Source of the DNA: JAMZMI01 sp039944535
GTDB taxonomy: Bacteria > Bacteroidota > Bacteroidia > Cytophagales > Cyclobacteriaceae
Direction: 5' to 3'
DNA: 64,000 bases
Assembly: GCA_039944535.1 (NCBI GenBank)
Contig: JBDUYP010000022.1
Coordinates: 62,001 to 126,000 of the forward strand
In this document: in pieces, positions 34,937 to 44,200 of the stretch
Position numbering within the stretch: position 1 is the first letter of the stretch
Layout of the letters: each line of letters starts with the position of its first letter
The notes under the pieces: model-generated
Told to the model about the DNA's origin: nothing
The model's database searches: none
Seen by the model: the letters and a program-made list of their open reading frames with translations, nothing else
Position numbers and translations under genes: made by a program

Positions 34937-34944
34937 CAAATCTA
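34937..34944 (-). promoter_or_regulatory. Promoter of the histidine operon
   Basis: On the minus strand, TAGATTTG (exact TAnnTTTG) ends 4 bases before the leader-peptide ATG at 34932. A TTTA at 34965-34968, spaced by 20 bases, may be the -33 element. The transcription start would fall at or next to the ATG, so the leader may be translated without a 5' UTR. Confidence 0.6.
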
Positions 34945-34985
34945 CATTGGAAAAAATGATTTTTTAAAGTAAAAAGAGAATAAAA

Positions 34986-35007
34986 AAACCCCGAAGGATC
35001 GGGGTTT
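34986..35007 (-). terminator. Intrinsic terminator of the universal stress protein gene
   Basis: A perfect 9-base-pair stem, aaaccccga (34986-34994) and tcggggttt (34999-35007), with a 4-base loop (agga). On the minus strand it is followed by a run of Ts (TTTTATTC). It separates the usp gene from the his promoter. Confidence 0.9.
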
Positions 35008-35013
35008 AAAATT

Positions 35014-35865
35014 TTATTCTGCATCAAGTCCGAATGTCCAAACCGGGACTTTGGAGTGATTGACCACATCCTCAGCAATACTGCCGTTTATAAAGTGCCC
35101 CACTCCTCGTCTCTGTTTTGTACCAAGAGCTATGAGATCTGCTCCAATATCTTCTGCATAAGCAATGATCCCATCTTCTTCATTGGAGTGATTATATATC
35201 TCCAGGTCATAGTTTTTGATCATCGCGGATTCCACAAACTCGGTCATCTGCTTCATATCATGTCGGGTAGAAGTAAAGCTTGACGGGGTATTGATCTTTA
35301 CGATTTTCAACTTCGCTTCAAACACGGCCTGCAATCGCTTAACATGATTGATAAACGACTCAGGTACGTCATGAAAATTGGATGCAAAAACAATATCCTG
35401 AACAGCATCGACGTTGGTTGCTTCACTGATGGTAATGACGGGGCATTTAGAAAAGCGAACCATACGCTCAGCGTTTGATCCAACAAGAAATTCTTCCGCA
35501 CCGGAGGTACCAGAAGTACCCATTACCACAAGTTCCACGCCTTCCGTAGTGATCACATTAGAGATTTCTTTGAAAGGCTGACCTAAAACAATTTTGTATT
35601 GCAAATCTATGTTTTTGTAAGTATCATCTGCCATGATCTCTTTCATTTTATCCTCCATGGTGATAATCATTTGCTTGATATAGACTACCTCCATCGGATC
35701 ATAATCAATAACACCCATGGCGTGGATAGAATCTGGCGTGGGCTGTTCTATTACATTAATGAGGGTCACACTGCAACCATCAGATTTCTTTGATAAATCG
35801 GCAGCAAAGTTGAGTGCGTGTTTTGCCACATCAGAAAAGTCGTAAGGAACTAATATTTTTTTCAT
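35014..35865 (-). CDS. Universal stress protein with two UspA domains
   Basis: The ATG at 35865 (MKKILVPYDFSDVAKHALNF) fits UspA starts; the frame is open 12 codons further, without support. Length is 283 residues, two tandem Usp domains: the first ends with the ATP-binding-type motif MGTSGTSGAEEFLVGSNAERMVR, the second with ALGTKQRRGVGHFINGSIAEDVV. Both carry G-2x-G-9x-G-(S/N)-like motifs (GTSG...GSNAE), so ATP binding is likely. It probably helps cells under stress; the exact role is unknown. A strong terminator follows. Confidence 0.9.
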   Translation of the reverse strand: MKKILVPYDFSDVAKHALNFAADLSKKSDGCSVTLINVIEQPTPDSIHAMGVIDYDPMEVVYIKQMIITMEDKMKEIMADDTYKNIDLQYKIVLGQPFKEISNVITTEGVELVVMGTSGTSGAEEFLVGSNAERMVRFSKCPVITISEATNVDAVQDIVFASNFHDVPESFINHVKRLQAVFEAKLKIVKINTPSSFTSTRHDMKQMTEFVESAMIKNYDLEIYNHSNEEDGIIAYAEDIGADLIALGTKQRRGVGHFINGSIAEDVVNHSKVPVWTFGLDAE

Positions 35866-35987
35866 GAGATTTAATTGAATGTTTGATGAGTAACCTGTCA
35901 TTTTAAAAACAGGTAATTCAAAATTATGTTTAGGATTTATCTAAGATAACTAAGTTATCCGTTTGCCACAATTCGGAAGGCTAAATC

Positions 35988-36884
35988 TTACGATACGGCC
36001 CAACCAAAAAGCAGTACAAATAATAACGTAGTGAGTGCCATTTGTTTCAAAAATGGATCCAATTCTTTCGCTGTTTTTTTGACGTGTACAGCTCGGGCAT
36101 TGACAAACATCAGGGGAAGGGTGACAAGAAAGATCCAGTCGGTGTTTTGGAAGTGTGAAACCATGGCAAAAGCAAGTGCACAGCCGACACCCACAAGCAA
36201 CAGTAACCAATGGTAAATCACCGCCCTAGATCGTCCCAAACGAACTGGGATGCTGTTCTTTCCAGAGATTTTATCCGATTCGATATCACGAATATTGTTG
36301 ACATTTAAAACCGCCACGGAAAACAGGCCACATGTGGTTGCAGGTAACAATTGTATAAGTATTAGTTCATTGCTATATAAGTAGTAACTACCTAAAACAC
36401 CAACATAGCCAAAGAAGAGCAGCACAAAGAGATCTCCAAAACCTGAGTATCCGTACGGATTTGACCCTACGGTGTACTTAATGGCCGCAGCAATTGCACC
36501 AAGACCAATAAATACAAAAACCAGAGCCATCTTCCAGTCATCGGGAAATGAGTAGATGATAAGGCCTACTCCACTAAATAGCGCCAGCAGACTGCAAACA
36601 ATGAGCGCCTTTTTCATTTGCTCCCTGGTGATGAGACCTGTTTGAACAGTGCGGCTGGGGCCTTCACGGTCTGCGCCATCCACCCCTGATTGGGAGTCGC
36701 CATAATCATTGGCTAGATTAGAAAGCACCTGAAGAAAGAGCGTAGTGAGCAAACTGAGTCCTAGAATGACCCAGTCAAACGCACCTTTACCTGCTGCCAA
36801 AAACCCTCCAAGCAATATGGAAGAAAAGGCCAACGGCAATGTTCGCAATCGAAAGGCTTGTATCCAGACTTTGGTTCTACTCAC
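35988..36884 (-). CDS. menA: 1,4-dihydroxy-2-naphthoate polyprenyltransferase
   Basis: A 298-residue UbiA-superfamily membrane protein with about eight transmembrane helices. The prenyl-diphosphate motif is NLANDYGDSQSGVDGADREGP-type (here NDYGDSQSGVD), and the second Asp-rich motif is NVNNIRDIESDKISGK. It joins a polyprenyl chain to DHNA in menaquinone synthesis. It is the last gene of an operon with argS, starting 3 bases after the argS stop. Confidence 0.94.
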   Translation of the reverse strand: MSRTKVWIQAFRLRTLPLAFSSILLGGFLAAGKGAFDWVILGLSLLTTLFLQVLSNLANDYGDSQSGVDGADREGPSRTVQTGLITREQMKKALIVCSLLALFSGVGLIIYSFPDDWKMALVFVFIGLGAIAAAIKYTVGSNPYGYSGFGDLFVLLFFGYVGVLGSYYLYSNELILIQLLPATTCGLFSVAVLNVNNIRDIESDKISGKNSIPVRLGRSRAVIYHWLLLLVGVGCALAFAMVSHFQNTDWIFLVTLPLMFVNARAVHVKKTAKELDPFLKQMALTTLLFVLLFGWAVS

Positions 36885-36887
36885 AGA

Positions 36888-38678
36888 TTACATTCTTTCC
36901 GGCACATCTATTCCCAAGAGTCCCATTCCTTTGTTAATAACGCGAGCTACGGCACCAGAAAGTGCGATTCGCATTTTCATTTTTTCCTTATCGTCCTCGC
37001 CAAAAATCTGAACGTCTTGATAGAAGCCATTGTACTCCCTGGCAACCTCGTAAACATAATTTGCCACTATAGAAGGTGAATAGCTGTCGGCAGCATCTTT
37101 TACGACAGATGGGAAGTCAACAAGTTTATTCACTATCGCCAATTCCTTAGGGTGGATATCCGAGATCGCCGCTGCGTCAAAATCTGAGGCGATTTCCAAT
37201 CCTACAGCTCTTCTCAATATCGCTGAGATCCTGGCGTGTGTGTATTGAATAAAAGGACCAGTGTGCCCCTGAAACTCAATTGACTCTTGTGGGTTGAAAA
37301 GCATTCGTTTCTTAGGATCCACCTTTAAGAGAAAATATTTCAATGCCCCCAGCCCGAGTGTTCTATACAGCTGGCTGGCTTCATCAGTTGTCAGTCCTTC
37401 AATTTTTCCGAGCTCTTTTGTCTGATTCTCGGCGGTGGTAAACATCTCCTGCATGAGATCGTCAGCGTCAACCACGGTACCTTCCCGGGATTTCATTTTG
37501 CCGGATGGCAAGTCCACCATACCATACGAAAGATGATAGAGTCCGTCGGCATACTGACGGCCAAGCTTTTCCATAATTTTGAAAAGCACCTTGAAGTGGT
37601 AATCCTGCTCGTTTCCTACCACGTAAACAGACTTGTTAAACGGAAAATCTTTGTGCTTGTAATCGCAGGTACCCATATCCTGGGTGATGTAAACGGATGT
37701 GCCATCGCCACGCAAAACGAGTTTTTCATCCATTTTATCGCTGGTCAGGTCAATCCAGGTAGAGTTGTCATCTTTCTTGAAAAACACTTCCTTTTCCAGC
37801 CCCTCGTCCACTATATCTTTTCCTAGCAGGTATGTCTCAGACTCATGGTAAATCTTATCAAAGCTGATACCCATGGTCTTATATGTCGCATTGAAGCCAT
37901 CATAAACCCATCCGTTCATTTTCTTCCAGAGCGCAACAGTATCAGCATCACCTTCCTCCCACTTTTGCAGCATAGATTGTGCTTCCAGCATCAAAGGGGC
38001 TTTTTTCTTTGCTTCCTCTTCGGGCATGCCCTCCCCGACAAGTGCTTCGATTTCCTTTTTGTATTCCTGATCAAAACGGACATAATATTTTCCTATCAGA
38101 TGATCACCTTTCAAACCGGCACTTTCAGGTGTTTCCTCTTCACCAAACTTTTGATACGCCAGCATAGACTTACATATGTGGATACCCCGATCATTGACCA
38201 GGTTTACTTTCATCACGTCATATCCTGCAGCATCGAGAATTCTGGATACAGCATCACCAAGAAAATTGTTTCTTAAGTGCCCAAGGTGAAGGGGCTTGTT
38301 CGTATTGGGAGAGGAAAACTCGACCATCACCTTCTGTCCATTGTCTGGGCAAACACCAAAGTCCTGTTGAGTGGAAATTTCTTTCAAAGTTGCAACCCAC
38401 TGGGCATCCGTAATCTCCAAATTGAGGAAACCTTTGACCACATTGTAGCTTTTAACAATGCTGGAGTTGGATTTCAGATACTCCCCGATCTTGCCTCCAA
38501 GATCCTCTGGTTTTTGTTTTGTTTCCTTTAAAAATGAAAATACCACGAGCGTGTGCGTACCTTCAAAATCCTTCCTGGTAGGCTGTATGCTTATTTTTTC
38601 TGCATTTAGGCTGAGGCCAAAAAGCGAATCAAAAGCACTGATTATGTCTTGGGTAAGTTGTTCCTGGATTGCAATCAT
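36888..38678 (-). CDS. argS: Arginyl-tRNA synthetase
   Basis: A 596-residue class I synthetase. The N-terminal Add-1-type domain is residues about 1-110; the HIGH motif is HLGHLRN in SPNTNKPLHLGHLRNNFLGD-like context; the KMSKS equivalent is KMKSREGTVV. The C-terminal DALR anticodon-binding domain is at about 470-596 (AREYNGFYQDVQIF). It charges tRNA-Arg. It overlaps the citrulline hydrolase gene upstream by four bases and is followed after three bases by menA. Confidence 0.97.
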   Translation of the reverse strand: MIAIQEQLTQDIISAFDSLFGLSLNAEKISIQPTRKDFEGTHTLVVFSFLKETKQKPEDLGGKIGEYLKSNSSIVKSYNVVKGFLNLEITDAQWVATLKEISTQQDFGVCPDNGQKVMVEFSSPNTNKPLHLGHLRNNFLGDAVSRILDAAGYDVMKVNLVNDRGIHICKSMLAYQKFGEEETPESAGLKGDHLIGKYYVRFDQEYKKEIEALVGEGMPEEEAKKKAPLMLEAQSMLQKWEEGDADTVALWKKMNGWVYDGFNATYKTMGISFDKIYHESETYLLGKDIVDEGLEKEVFFKKDDNSTWIDLTSDKMDEKLVLRGDGTSVYITQDMGTCDYKHKDFPFNKSVYVVGNEQDYHFKVLFKIMEKLGRQYADGLYHLSYGMVDLPSGKMKSREGTVVDADDLMQEMFTTAENQTKELGKIEGLTTDEASQLYRTLGLGALKYFLLKVDPKKRMLFNPQESIEFQGHTGPFIQYTHARISAILRRAVGLEIASDFDAAAISDIHPKELAIVNKLVDFPSVVKDAADSYSPSIVANYVYEVAREYNGFYQDVQIFGEDDKEKMKMRIALSGAVARVINKGMGLLGIDVPERM

Positions 38679-39619
38679 AGTTTGTATTTCGGCTGCAAAA
38701 ATATCTCAGCCAGCATACATCTCGCACTTCCTCCGCCATATTTTTCTATTGTGCTCAAATCCGGATGGATCAAAGTGCCATGAACAGTCAGCCTTTTCAG
38801 CTGCTCATCACTCAATGACGAGTAAGCCGTATGGGACAAAACAACAAATTTTTCACCGTTCTTATTCATCACCTGAAGCATGTTTCCCGCAAATTGGTTG
38901 CACTGATCTTCGCTTATCGCAATGATCTCTTTGCCCGTGTTTTCCAGCTTTTTTATTAACTGATTTCTCTCCGAGTAATCATCGATGCTGTCAAGACAAA
39001 CGACACTAAATTTTTCCCCAACACACATCATCACGTTAGTATGGTAAATAGGCAATCGCTCCTGGTGCACAGTCTGAAATGCATGAAATGTCACTAGCTC
39101 AAAGCCTGACTTTTCCGAAAATTCCTCCAAAACAGGCATTTGAGTTCGATCCGAAACTGCGGCATAGGCCAGTTTGTTCGGGCGATCAAGGATTAAGCTG
39201 CCCGTTCCTTCCAAAAACTTGTTTTCCTTTTCCCAGTGACGAAATGAATGTATTTCTCCTACTTCAAACTTTGATTTGATCTTGTGCAGAATGTCGGGTT
39301 TCACCTCACTGCGTCTGTTCTCAGCATACATGGGATATAGATAAACGGTACCATCCTCATGGAAAGAATTCCAGTTGTTGGGAAAGATGGAATCGGGGGT
39401 GTCATCCTCTGCTCTATCCTGAAACACCAGCACCTCTATACCATTACTTTTTAGGCTATCGACAAAAGCGTCGAACTCCAAAAGCGCACGCTGCTGAATT
39501 TCATCAACAGCCCTTCCATCTTCCTTTTGCTGATAAAAGTTGTTAACCGCTGTTTGCTCATTCATATGGAAGCTTGCCGGCCTCACCATCATCACTGTAT
39601 TGGTAATTTGCTTAGTCAT
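38675..39619 (-). CDS. ctlX: CtlX-like citrulline/arginine-related amidinohydrolase
   Basis: A 314-residue member of the guanidino-group modifying superfamily. It has the signatures of the CtlX group: MVRPASFHMNEQTAVNNFYQ, PDSIFPNNWNSFHEDGTVYLYPM, GTGSLILDRPNKLAY, the catalytic His193 in YHTNVMM, and Cys301 in GGGSARCMLAEIF. CtlX enzymes are reported to hydrolyse citrulline to ornithine; whether this one prefers citrulline or arginine cannot be read from the sequence. It overlaps argS by four bases and the upstream amidinotransferase gene by eight. Confidence 0.82.
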   Translation of the reverse strand: MTKQITNTVMMVRPASFHMNEQTAVNNFYQQKEDGRAVDEIQQRALLEFDAFVDSLKSNGIEVLVFQDRAEDDTPDSIFPNNWNSFHEDGTVYLYPMYAENRRSEVKPDILHKIKSKFEVGEIHSFRHWEKENKFLEGTGSLILDRPNKLAYAAVSDRTQMPVLEEFSEKSGFELVTFHAFQTVHQERLPIYHTNVMMCVGEKFSVVCLDSIDDYSERNQLIKKLENTGKEIIAISEDQCNQFAGNMLQVMNKNGEKFVVLSHTAYSSLSDEQLKRLTVHGTLIHPDLSTIEKYGGGSARCMLAEIFLQPKYKL

Positions 39620-40532
39620 CGCTTCTTCTAAGGGGTAAAGTAGAACATCTCAGTAAGCCTTCTTGCTTGGCTATTTCTGCATATGGAATTTCTTCTACGG
39701 TGAGGCCAAGCTCTCTCAACCATGTATTTAGTCTGGTAAAGTTTTGTTCGGAAACAACCACTTCAGGAGAGATAGAAAACACATTGCTGTTCATGTAATA
39801 CATCTCATCTTTATCGATATGAAACAGGTTTTCTTTTCCGAAAAGATCCACTAAAAACTGATACTCGGACTCCTCCAAAAAACCATCTCTATGGATGATT
39901 GCTTTATCCCTACCAACAGGCTGAAAACAGCAATCCAGATGCAATGCATTGTTGCGAGCGTCCGTATTTGACTTTCTGAGGTTAAATGAAACTACTTTTT
40001 TGTGCGGAAAGTAAGCAGCAAGAAAGTCCACGCCGGGCTGGTTGGTGCGTGCTGTGATAAAATCAGGGTAATCAGCCCCTCTGTAAGTTCCAACGAAAAT
40101 ATATTCTCCCCAGAGCATCACATCGCCACCTTCTATGTGCACATCATCTTTGAGACGAATCACTTTATCCGGATCCATATCTTTTACGAGGTAGTCAATA
40201 GCCTGAAGCTCATTTTCCCGACTAGGTAAAATATTTGACTCAATCAGGTAGTCGTCAATTACAAACGCAATATCCCGGGAGAAAATCTGATTGCAATCCT
40301 GGAGTATTTCCGGCCTGTAAACCGTCACACCGTGTTTCCTAAAAACCTCATCAAACGCATTCATTTCAGCGACCATATCCGATTCTTTTGGATATGTCCC
40401 CGCCTTGATATGCTCTACGGACTTAGGATCGTAAGCCTCGCTTACCTTTGGAACACCGCCGGAACTATCGGCAATACCAAGTACGACAGCTTCGAGCCGG
40501 GAGGTTTCATCCTTGACATTTAACCTTATCAT
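39612..40532 (-). CDS. Amidinotransferase / arginine-deiminase superfamily protein
   Basis: A 306-residue protein of the guanidino-group modifying superfamily: RDIAFVIDDYLIESN, HIEGGDVMLWGEYIFVGT, catalytic His198 in NNALHLDCCFQPVG, and C-terminal Cys296 in LLRCSTLPLRR. The CxTLxxRR end resembles amidinotransferases and dimethylarginine hydrolases rather than agmatine deiminase, whose motif is different. The substrate is uncertain. It is the first gene of the operon with ctlX, argS and menA and is divergent from arginine decarboxylase, so arginine or a relative is the likely substrate. Confidence 0.8.
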   Translation of the reverse strand: MIRLNVKDETSRLEAVVLGIADSSGGVPKVSEAYDPKSVEHIKAGTYPKESDMVAEMNAFDEVFRKHGVTVYRPEILQDCNQIFSRDIAFVIDDYLIESNILPSRENELQAIDYLVKDMDPDKVIRLKDDVHIEGGDVMLWGEYIFVGTYRGADYPDFITARTNQPGVDFLAAYFPHKKVVSFNLRKSNTDARNNALHLDCCFQPVGRDKAIIHRDGFLEESEYQFLVDLFGKENLFHIDKDEMYYMNSNVFSISPEVVVSEQNFTRLNTWLRELGLTVEEIPYAEIAKQEGLLRCSTLPLRRSDD

Positions 40533-40745
40533 ATGACATCATCTAGTTAGGACGAATGTATAATATTGGCTTGAAAATCAGCGGACTACACCCTGACAAG
40601 AGCGCTGTAAATTATTTGGTTGGTAGATAGGCTTGATAGAATACGAAAAGTCAAATACGATGTGAGAATTTGGGTTGTCAGAATTATCACAAATTAGTTG
40701 ACTTAATGATTTGCAAGTCGCATTTTTTTGTGATCATTGTACCCC

Positions 40746-40753
40746 TATTTTGG
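40746..40753 (+). promoter_or_regulatory. Candidate promoter of speA
   Basis: TATTTTGG is one base from TAnnTTTG and is preceded, with a 15-base spacer, by TTTG at 40727-40730. It lies 16 bases before the speA ATG at 40770. Confidence 0.35.
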
Positions 40754-40769
40754 ATAGAAAAAATATTTG

Positions 40770-42161
40770 ATGAAATCGTACTCTGACCTGATTGAGCAGA
40801 CCTTTTATTTCCCCACCAAGGAGTTTAAAGTAGCTGAAAACCGTCTCAAATTTCATGATGTAAACCTGATGGAGATCATCAAGCAATATGGAACTCCATT
40901 GAAGCTGACATATCTGCCCAAAATCAGCGAAAACATCCAGTATGCAAAGGAGATTTTCAACAAGGCCATCGAAAAGCATGACTATGATGGCACTTATACT
41001 TATTGCTACTGCACCAAGTCGTCTCACTTCCAGTTTGTGCTTGAAGAAGGTCTCAAAAACGATATTCACCTGGAAACGTCTTCAGCTTTTGATATTCCTA
41101 TCATCAGAAGCCTACATGAAACAGGTAAGATCGACAAGGATAAAATCATAGTTTGCAATGGCTACAAACGTCCGCTGTATGTCGAGAATATCGCCAAAAT
41201 GATCAACGATGGTTTCAAAAACTGCATACCGGTTTTGGACAACCTCATGGAGCTGGAGTACTATCAGGAAAATGTACAGGGGAAATTCAATGTTGGTATC
41301 AGGATAGCGGCAGATGAAGAGCCCAATTTTGCATTCTACACAAGCCGGCTGGGGATTAGATACCACGACATTATTCCTCATTATAAGGAAAAAATAGAAG
41401 GCACCAATGCCCAATTGAAGATGCTTCATTTCTTCATTAACACGGGCATAAAAGACACAGCCTATTACTGGAGCGAATTGAGTCGCTTTATCTACAAATA
41501 CTGCGAGCTGAAAAAGATTTGCCCTGAGCTGGATACCGTGGATGTTGGTGGCGGATTCCCTATCAAAAACTCCCTTGGCTTTGAGTATGATTATGAGTAC
41601 ATGGCCGATCAGATTGTAGGGAATATCAAATGGATCTGCGCTAAAAACCACGTGCCCGTACCCAATATCATCACCGAGTTCGGATCATTTACAGTAGGCG
41701 AAAGTGGAGCCACGTTATATTCTGTGTTGGATCAAAAACTACAAAACGATAAGGAGCTCTGGTATATGATGGACGGGTCGTTCATCACGCACATGCCGGA
41801 TGTGTGGGGCCTTAGTCACAAGTTTATCTTACTGCCCGTAAACCACTGGGACAACATGTTCCACAAAGTGAATATCGGAGGTTTGACTTGCGATAGCCAG
41901 GACTACTACGACAGTGAAACCCACATTGGGGAGGTTTTCTTACCACAAATAGATGATGAAGAGACGCTTTACTTTGGGTTTTTCCACACGGGGGCTTATC
42001 AAGAGTCACTAGGAGGATATGGCGGCATTCAGCATTGTCTGATTCCTGCTCCCAAGCACGTAATTATCAATAAAGACGAAAACGGACAGATAACATCAGA
42101 GTTATTTGCTGAGGAACAGGATAGTGAAAGTATGTTAAAGATCCTCGGGTACCGAAAATGA
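40770..42161 (+). CDS. speA: Arginine decarboxylase (short Bacteroidota form)
   Basis: I take the ATG at 40770 (the frame also has a TTG just before), giving 463 residues. It is a fold-III PLP decarboxylase: the PLP lysine is Lys83 in YCYCTKSSHFQFV, GGGFP in TVDVGGGFPIKNSLG binds the phosphate, and GGLTCDSQDYY and FFHTGAYQESLGGYGG are the C-terminal active-site blocks. It is shorter than the 630-660-residue enterobacterial SpeA, the usual form in Cytophagales and Flavobacteria. It makes agmatine for putrescine and spermidine. It lies back to back with the amidinotransferase-ctlX-argS operon. Confidence 0.92.
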   Translation: MKSYSDLIEQTFYFPTKEFKVAENRLKFHDVNLMEIIKQYGTPLKLTYLPKISENIQYAKEIFNKAIEKHDYDGTYTYCYCTKSSHFQFVLEEGLKNDIHLETSSAFDIPIIRSLHETGKIDKDKIIVCNGYKRPLYVENIAKMINDGFKNCIPVLDNLMELEYYQENVQGKFNVGIRIAADEEPNFAFYTSRLGIRYHDIIPHYKEKIEGTNAQLKMLHFFINTGIKDTAYYWSELSRFIYKYCELKKICPELDTVDVGGGFPIKNSLGFEYDYEYMADQIVGNIKWICAKNHVPVPNIITEFGSFTVGESGATLYSVLDQKLQNDKELWYMMDGSFITHMPDVWGLSHKFILLPVNHWDNMFHKVNIGGLTCDSQDYYDSETHIGEVFLPQIDDEETLYFGFFHTGAYQESLGGYGGIQHCLIPAPKHVIINKDENGQITSELFAEEQDSESMLKILGYRK

Positions 42162-42225
42162 TTTGAAACCAAATGTTTAGACTTGCGGTTTCAATTTTTA
42201 AATTGATCTAGTTTACGTTTTTGAT

Positions 42226-42233
42226 TATCTTTT
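42226..42233 (+). promoter_or_regulatory. Candidate promoter of the GT2 gene
   Basis: TATCTTTT is one base from TAnnTTTG, with ATTG at 42202-42205 20 bases upstream as possible -33 element. It ends 3 bases before the GTG start at 42237, so a transcript would have almost no leader. Confidence 0.45.
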
Positions 42234-42236
42234 ATT

Positions 42237-43007
42237 GTGCATAAAAACCTGGTCATCATACCAACCTACAATGAGTCAGAGAATATTCTGGACATCATCG
42301 ATGCTGTAATGGCACTGAAGCCAAAATTTGAGCTTCTGATCATTGACGATGGTTCTCCTGACGGCACTGCTGGCCTTGTCAAAAGTGCACAGCTCTCATT
42401 CGATGATCGCATCCATTTAATAGAACGAGAAAAAAAACTCGGCCTTGGCACAGCCTACATCAGGGGGTTCGAGTTTGCACTGGAGAACGGATATGACTAT
42501 GTATTCGAAATGGACGCAGACTTCTCTCATAATCCCAATGATTTAGTCAAGCTCTATACTCAAGCCTCAGAAGGCGGTTATGATCTTGCCATTGGGTCGA
42601 GGTATATCAAAGGCGTGAATGTGGTAAACTGGCCAATGGGTCGCGTGCTCATGTCATATTTTGCCAGCTGGTATGTGAGATTGATTACGGGCATCCCCAT
42701 TATGGACACCACGGCAGGATTTAAATGCTACCACAGGAGAGTGCTGGAAGCCCTGGAACCACAAAAGATCCATTTTATTGGTTACGCATTTCAGATAGAA
42801 ATGAAATTCAATGCGTGGAAGCGCGGCTTCAAAATAGTGGAGGTACCGATTGTTTTTACAGACCGAACCAGAGGAACTTCTAAAATGTCGTCAGGCATCT
42901 TTAAAGAAGCTGTTTTCGGGGTAATAGAATTGAAAATCAGGAGTCTTTTCAGAAAGTACGAACCTGCTCACGCCATCAGTCGAACCGAATCGCCACAATC
43001 GGCCTGA
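42237..43007 (+). CDS. Dpm1-like polyprenol-phosphate mannosyltransferase (GT2)
   Basis: A 256-residue family 2 glycosyltransferase close to dolichol-phosphate mannose synthase: VIIPTYNESENILDIIDAV, the Asp pair in LLIIDDGSPDGTAG, GLGTAYIRGFEFAL, EMDADFSHNP (DxD), and the C-terminal FTDRTRGTSKMS. There is no transmembrane domain. It transfers a sugar, probably mannose, from GDP-mannose to a polyprenyl phosphate, for glycosylation of envelope proteins or polymers. The start is GTG at 42237. The last 32 bases overlap the convergent LolC-like gene. Confidence 0.9.
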   Translation: MHKNLVIIPTYNESENILDIIDAVMALKPKFELLIIDDGSPDGTAGLVKSAQLSFDDRIHLIEREKKLGLGTAYIRGFEFALENGYDYVFEMDADFSHNPNDLVKLYTQASEGGYDLAIGSRYIKGVNVVNWPMGRVLMSYFASWYVRLITGIPIMDTTAGFKCYHRRVLEALEPQKIHFIGYAFQIEMKFNAWKRGFKIVEVPIVFTDRTRGTSKMSSGIFKEAVFGVIELKIRSLFRKYEPAHAISRTESPQSA

Positions 43008-44193
43008 TTCTGGAAATCACCGCAAGCGGAATAAACAGCGTGATTCCGGTCAGCACAATGGCCAGCATATTAATTATTAAAATAGCCTTCAGATCAAAAG
43101 CTATAGGCACATGCGCCATGTAGTAATTGGCCACATCTAGTGGGATAATTTTAAAATAGGACTGCATAAAGCAAACGCCCAGCCCGATCAGGTTTCCCCA
43201 GAACAAGCCCTTTCCTATTAACCTCAATCCATTGAATAGAAATACCTTTCTCAGCAGTGTTCTATCTCCCCCTAGCGCTTTGAGCGTTCCGATCATCTGT
43301 GTACGCTCCATGATCAGGATGAGTAAAATAGAAACCATGTTGAAGCACGCCACAAACAAGATGAGCCAAAGAAATATGACCACATTGCGGTGAAGCAGTC
43401 TGAGCCAATCAAATATCTGAGCATACTTATCACTCACTTTATCCACATACAGATCCGCACTGGTTTCATCAAAAATCAAATCTTCAGCAGCCTCAAGATG
43501 CTCATCGCTTTTTAGGAAAACCTCTATGCCTGCTGCCTGATCTTTGCTCCACCCGTTGATCCTTCTGACCAGATTGATATCTCCTAATATCGTCTTTTCA
43601 TCAAAATCTTCAAGACCGGTTTCATAGATTCCGGTCAACTTCACCTTACGAAAACGAGGTGGCTCCTGAATGAAAAAAAGCGTCATTTCATCTCCCACTT
43701 GCAGTCGCAGGTAGTTGGCCATTTTCTTACTGAGCGCCACTTCTAAACTGTAGCCCTTTTCGGGAAACCGGGGAAACGAGCCCGCTACCAGATGCTGCGA
43801 AAATGAAACTGTATCAAAGTAATGATCCACGCCCTTCATGATCACCCCCTGCACCTCGTCATTGGCCTTGATCAGCCCTGCCTTGTAAGCGAAGGTCTGC
43901 AAATAATCAACACCTTCTATTGCACGAATTTCATCCAATACAGTATCAGACACGTCAATAAAGGAATCCTCAAATGACGTAGATAGCGTGTACTTACTCA
44001 CTACGAGATGGCCGCTGAAACTGTAAATTTTCTGCTTGATGGTTTTTTCGAACCCATTCAAAATAGTAAAAGCAAAAATCAATGACACAATGGCCACTGC
44101 AATACTGATCACTGCGATGCGATTAATAACAGTGGAAAATGAGCCGTCCTGGCTATCAGAAATTCGTTTGGATATAAAAAGCGGAAGATTCAA
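42976..44193 (-). CDS. LolC/LolE-family ABC permease
   Basis: A 405-residue FtsX/MacB-type permease. There is one N-terminal transmembrane helix (residues about 25-48), a MacB-like periplasmic core at about 55-270, and three C-terminal helices; the block TQMIGTLKALGGDRTLLRKVF is the cytoplasmic loop. The start (MNLPLFISKRISDSQDGS) matches Bacteroidota LolC/E proteins that release lipoproteins from the inner membrane, but substrate assignment rests on similarity only. The ATPase gene is not adjacent. The 3' ends of this gene and the GT2 gene overlap by 32 bases. Confidence 0.85.
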   Translation of the reverse strand: MNLPLFISKRISDSQDGSFSTVINRIAVISIAVAIVSLIFAFTILNGFEKTIKQKIYSFSGHLVVSKYTLSTSFEDSFIDVSDTVLDEIRAIEGVDYLQTFAYKAGLIKANDEVQGVIMKGVDHYFDTVSFSQHLVAGSFPRFPEKGYSLEVALSKKMANYLRLQVGDEMTLFFIQEPPRFRKVKLTGIYETGLEDFDEKTILGDINLVRRINGWSKDQAAGIEVFLKSDEHLEAAEDLIFDETSADLYVDKVSDKYAQIFDWLRLLHRNVVIFLWLILFVACFNMVSILLILIMERTQMIGTLKALGGDRTLLRKVFLFNGLRLIGKGLFWGNLIGLGVCFMQSYFKIIPLDVANYYMAHVPIAFDLKAILIINMLAIVLTGITLFIPLAVISRIRPIVAIRFD

Positions 44194-44200
44194 ACTTGCT

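Noticed and set aside
39612..40532. Agmatine deiminase (aguA) next to speA
   Set aside because: The 306-residue protein lacks the agmatine deiminase motifs (GGGNIHC-type) and ends in a CSTLPLRR motif like amidinotransferases.
42976..43007. Overlap of the GT2 and LolC-like genes as a sign of a frameshift
   Set aside because: Both C-termini read normally for their families; it is simply a tail-to-tail overlap of 32 bases.
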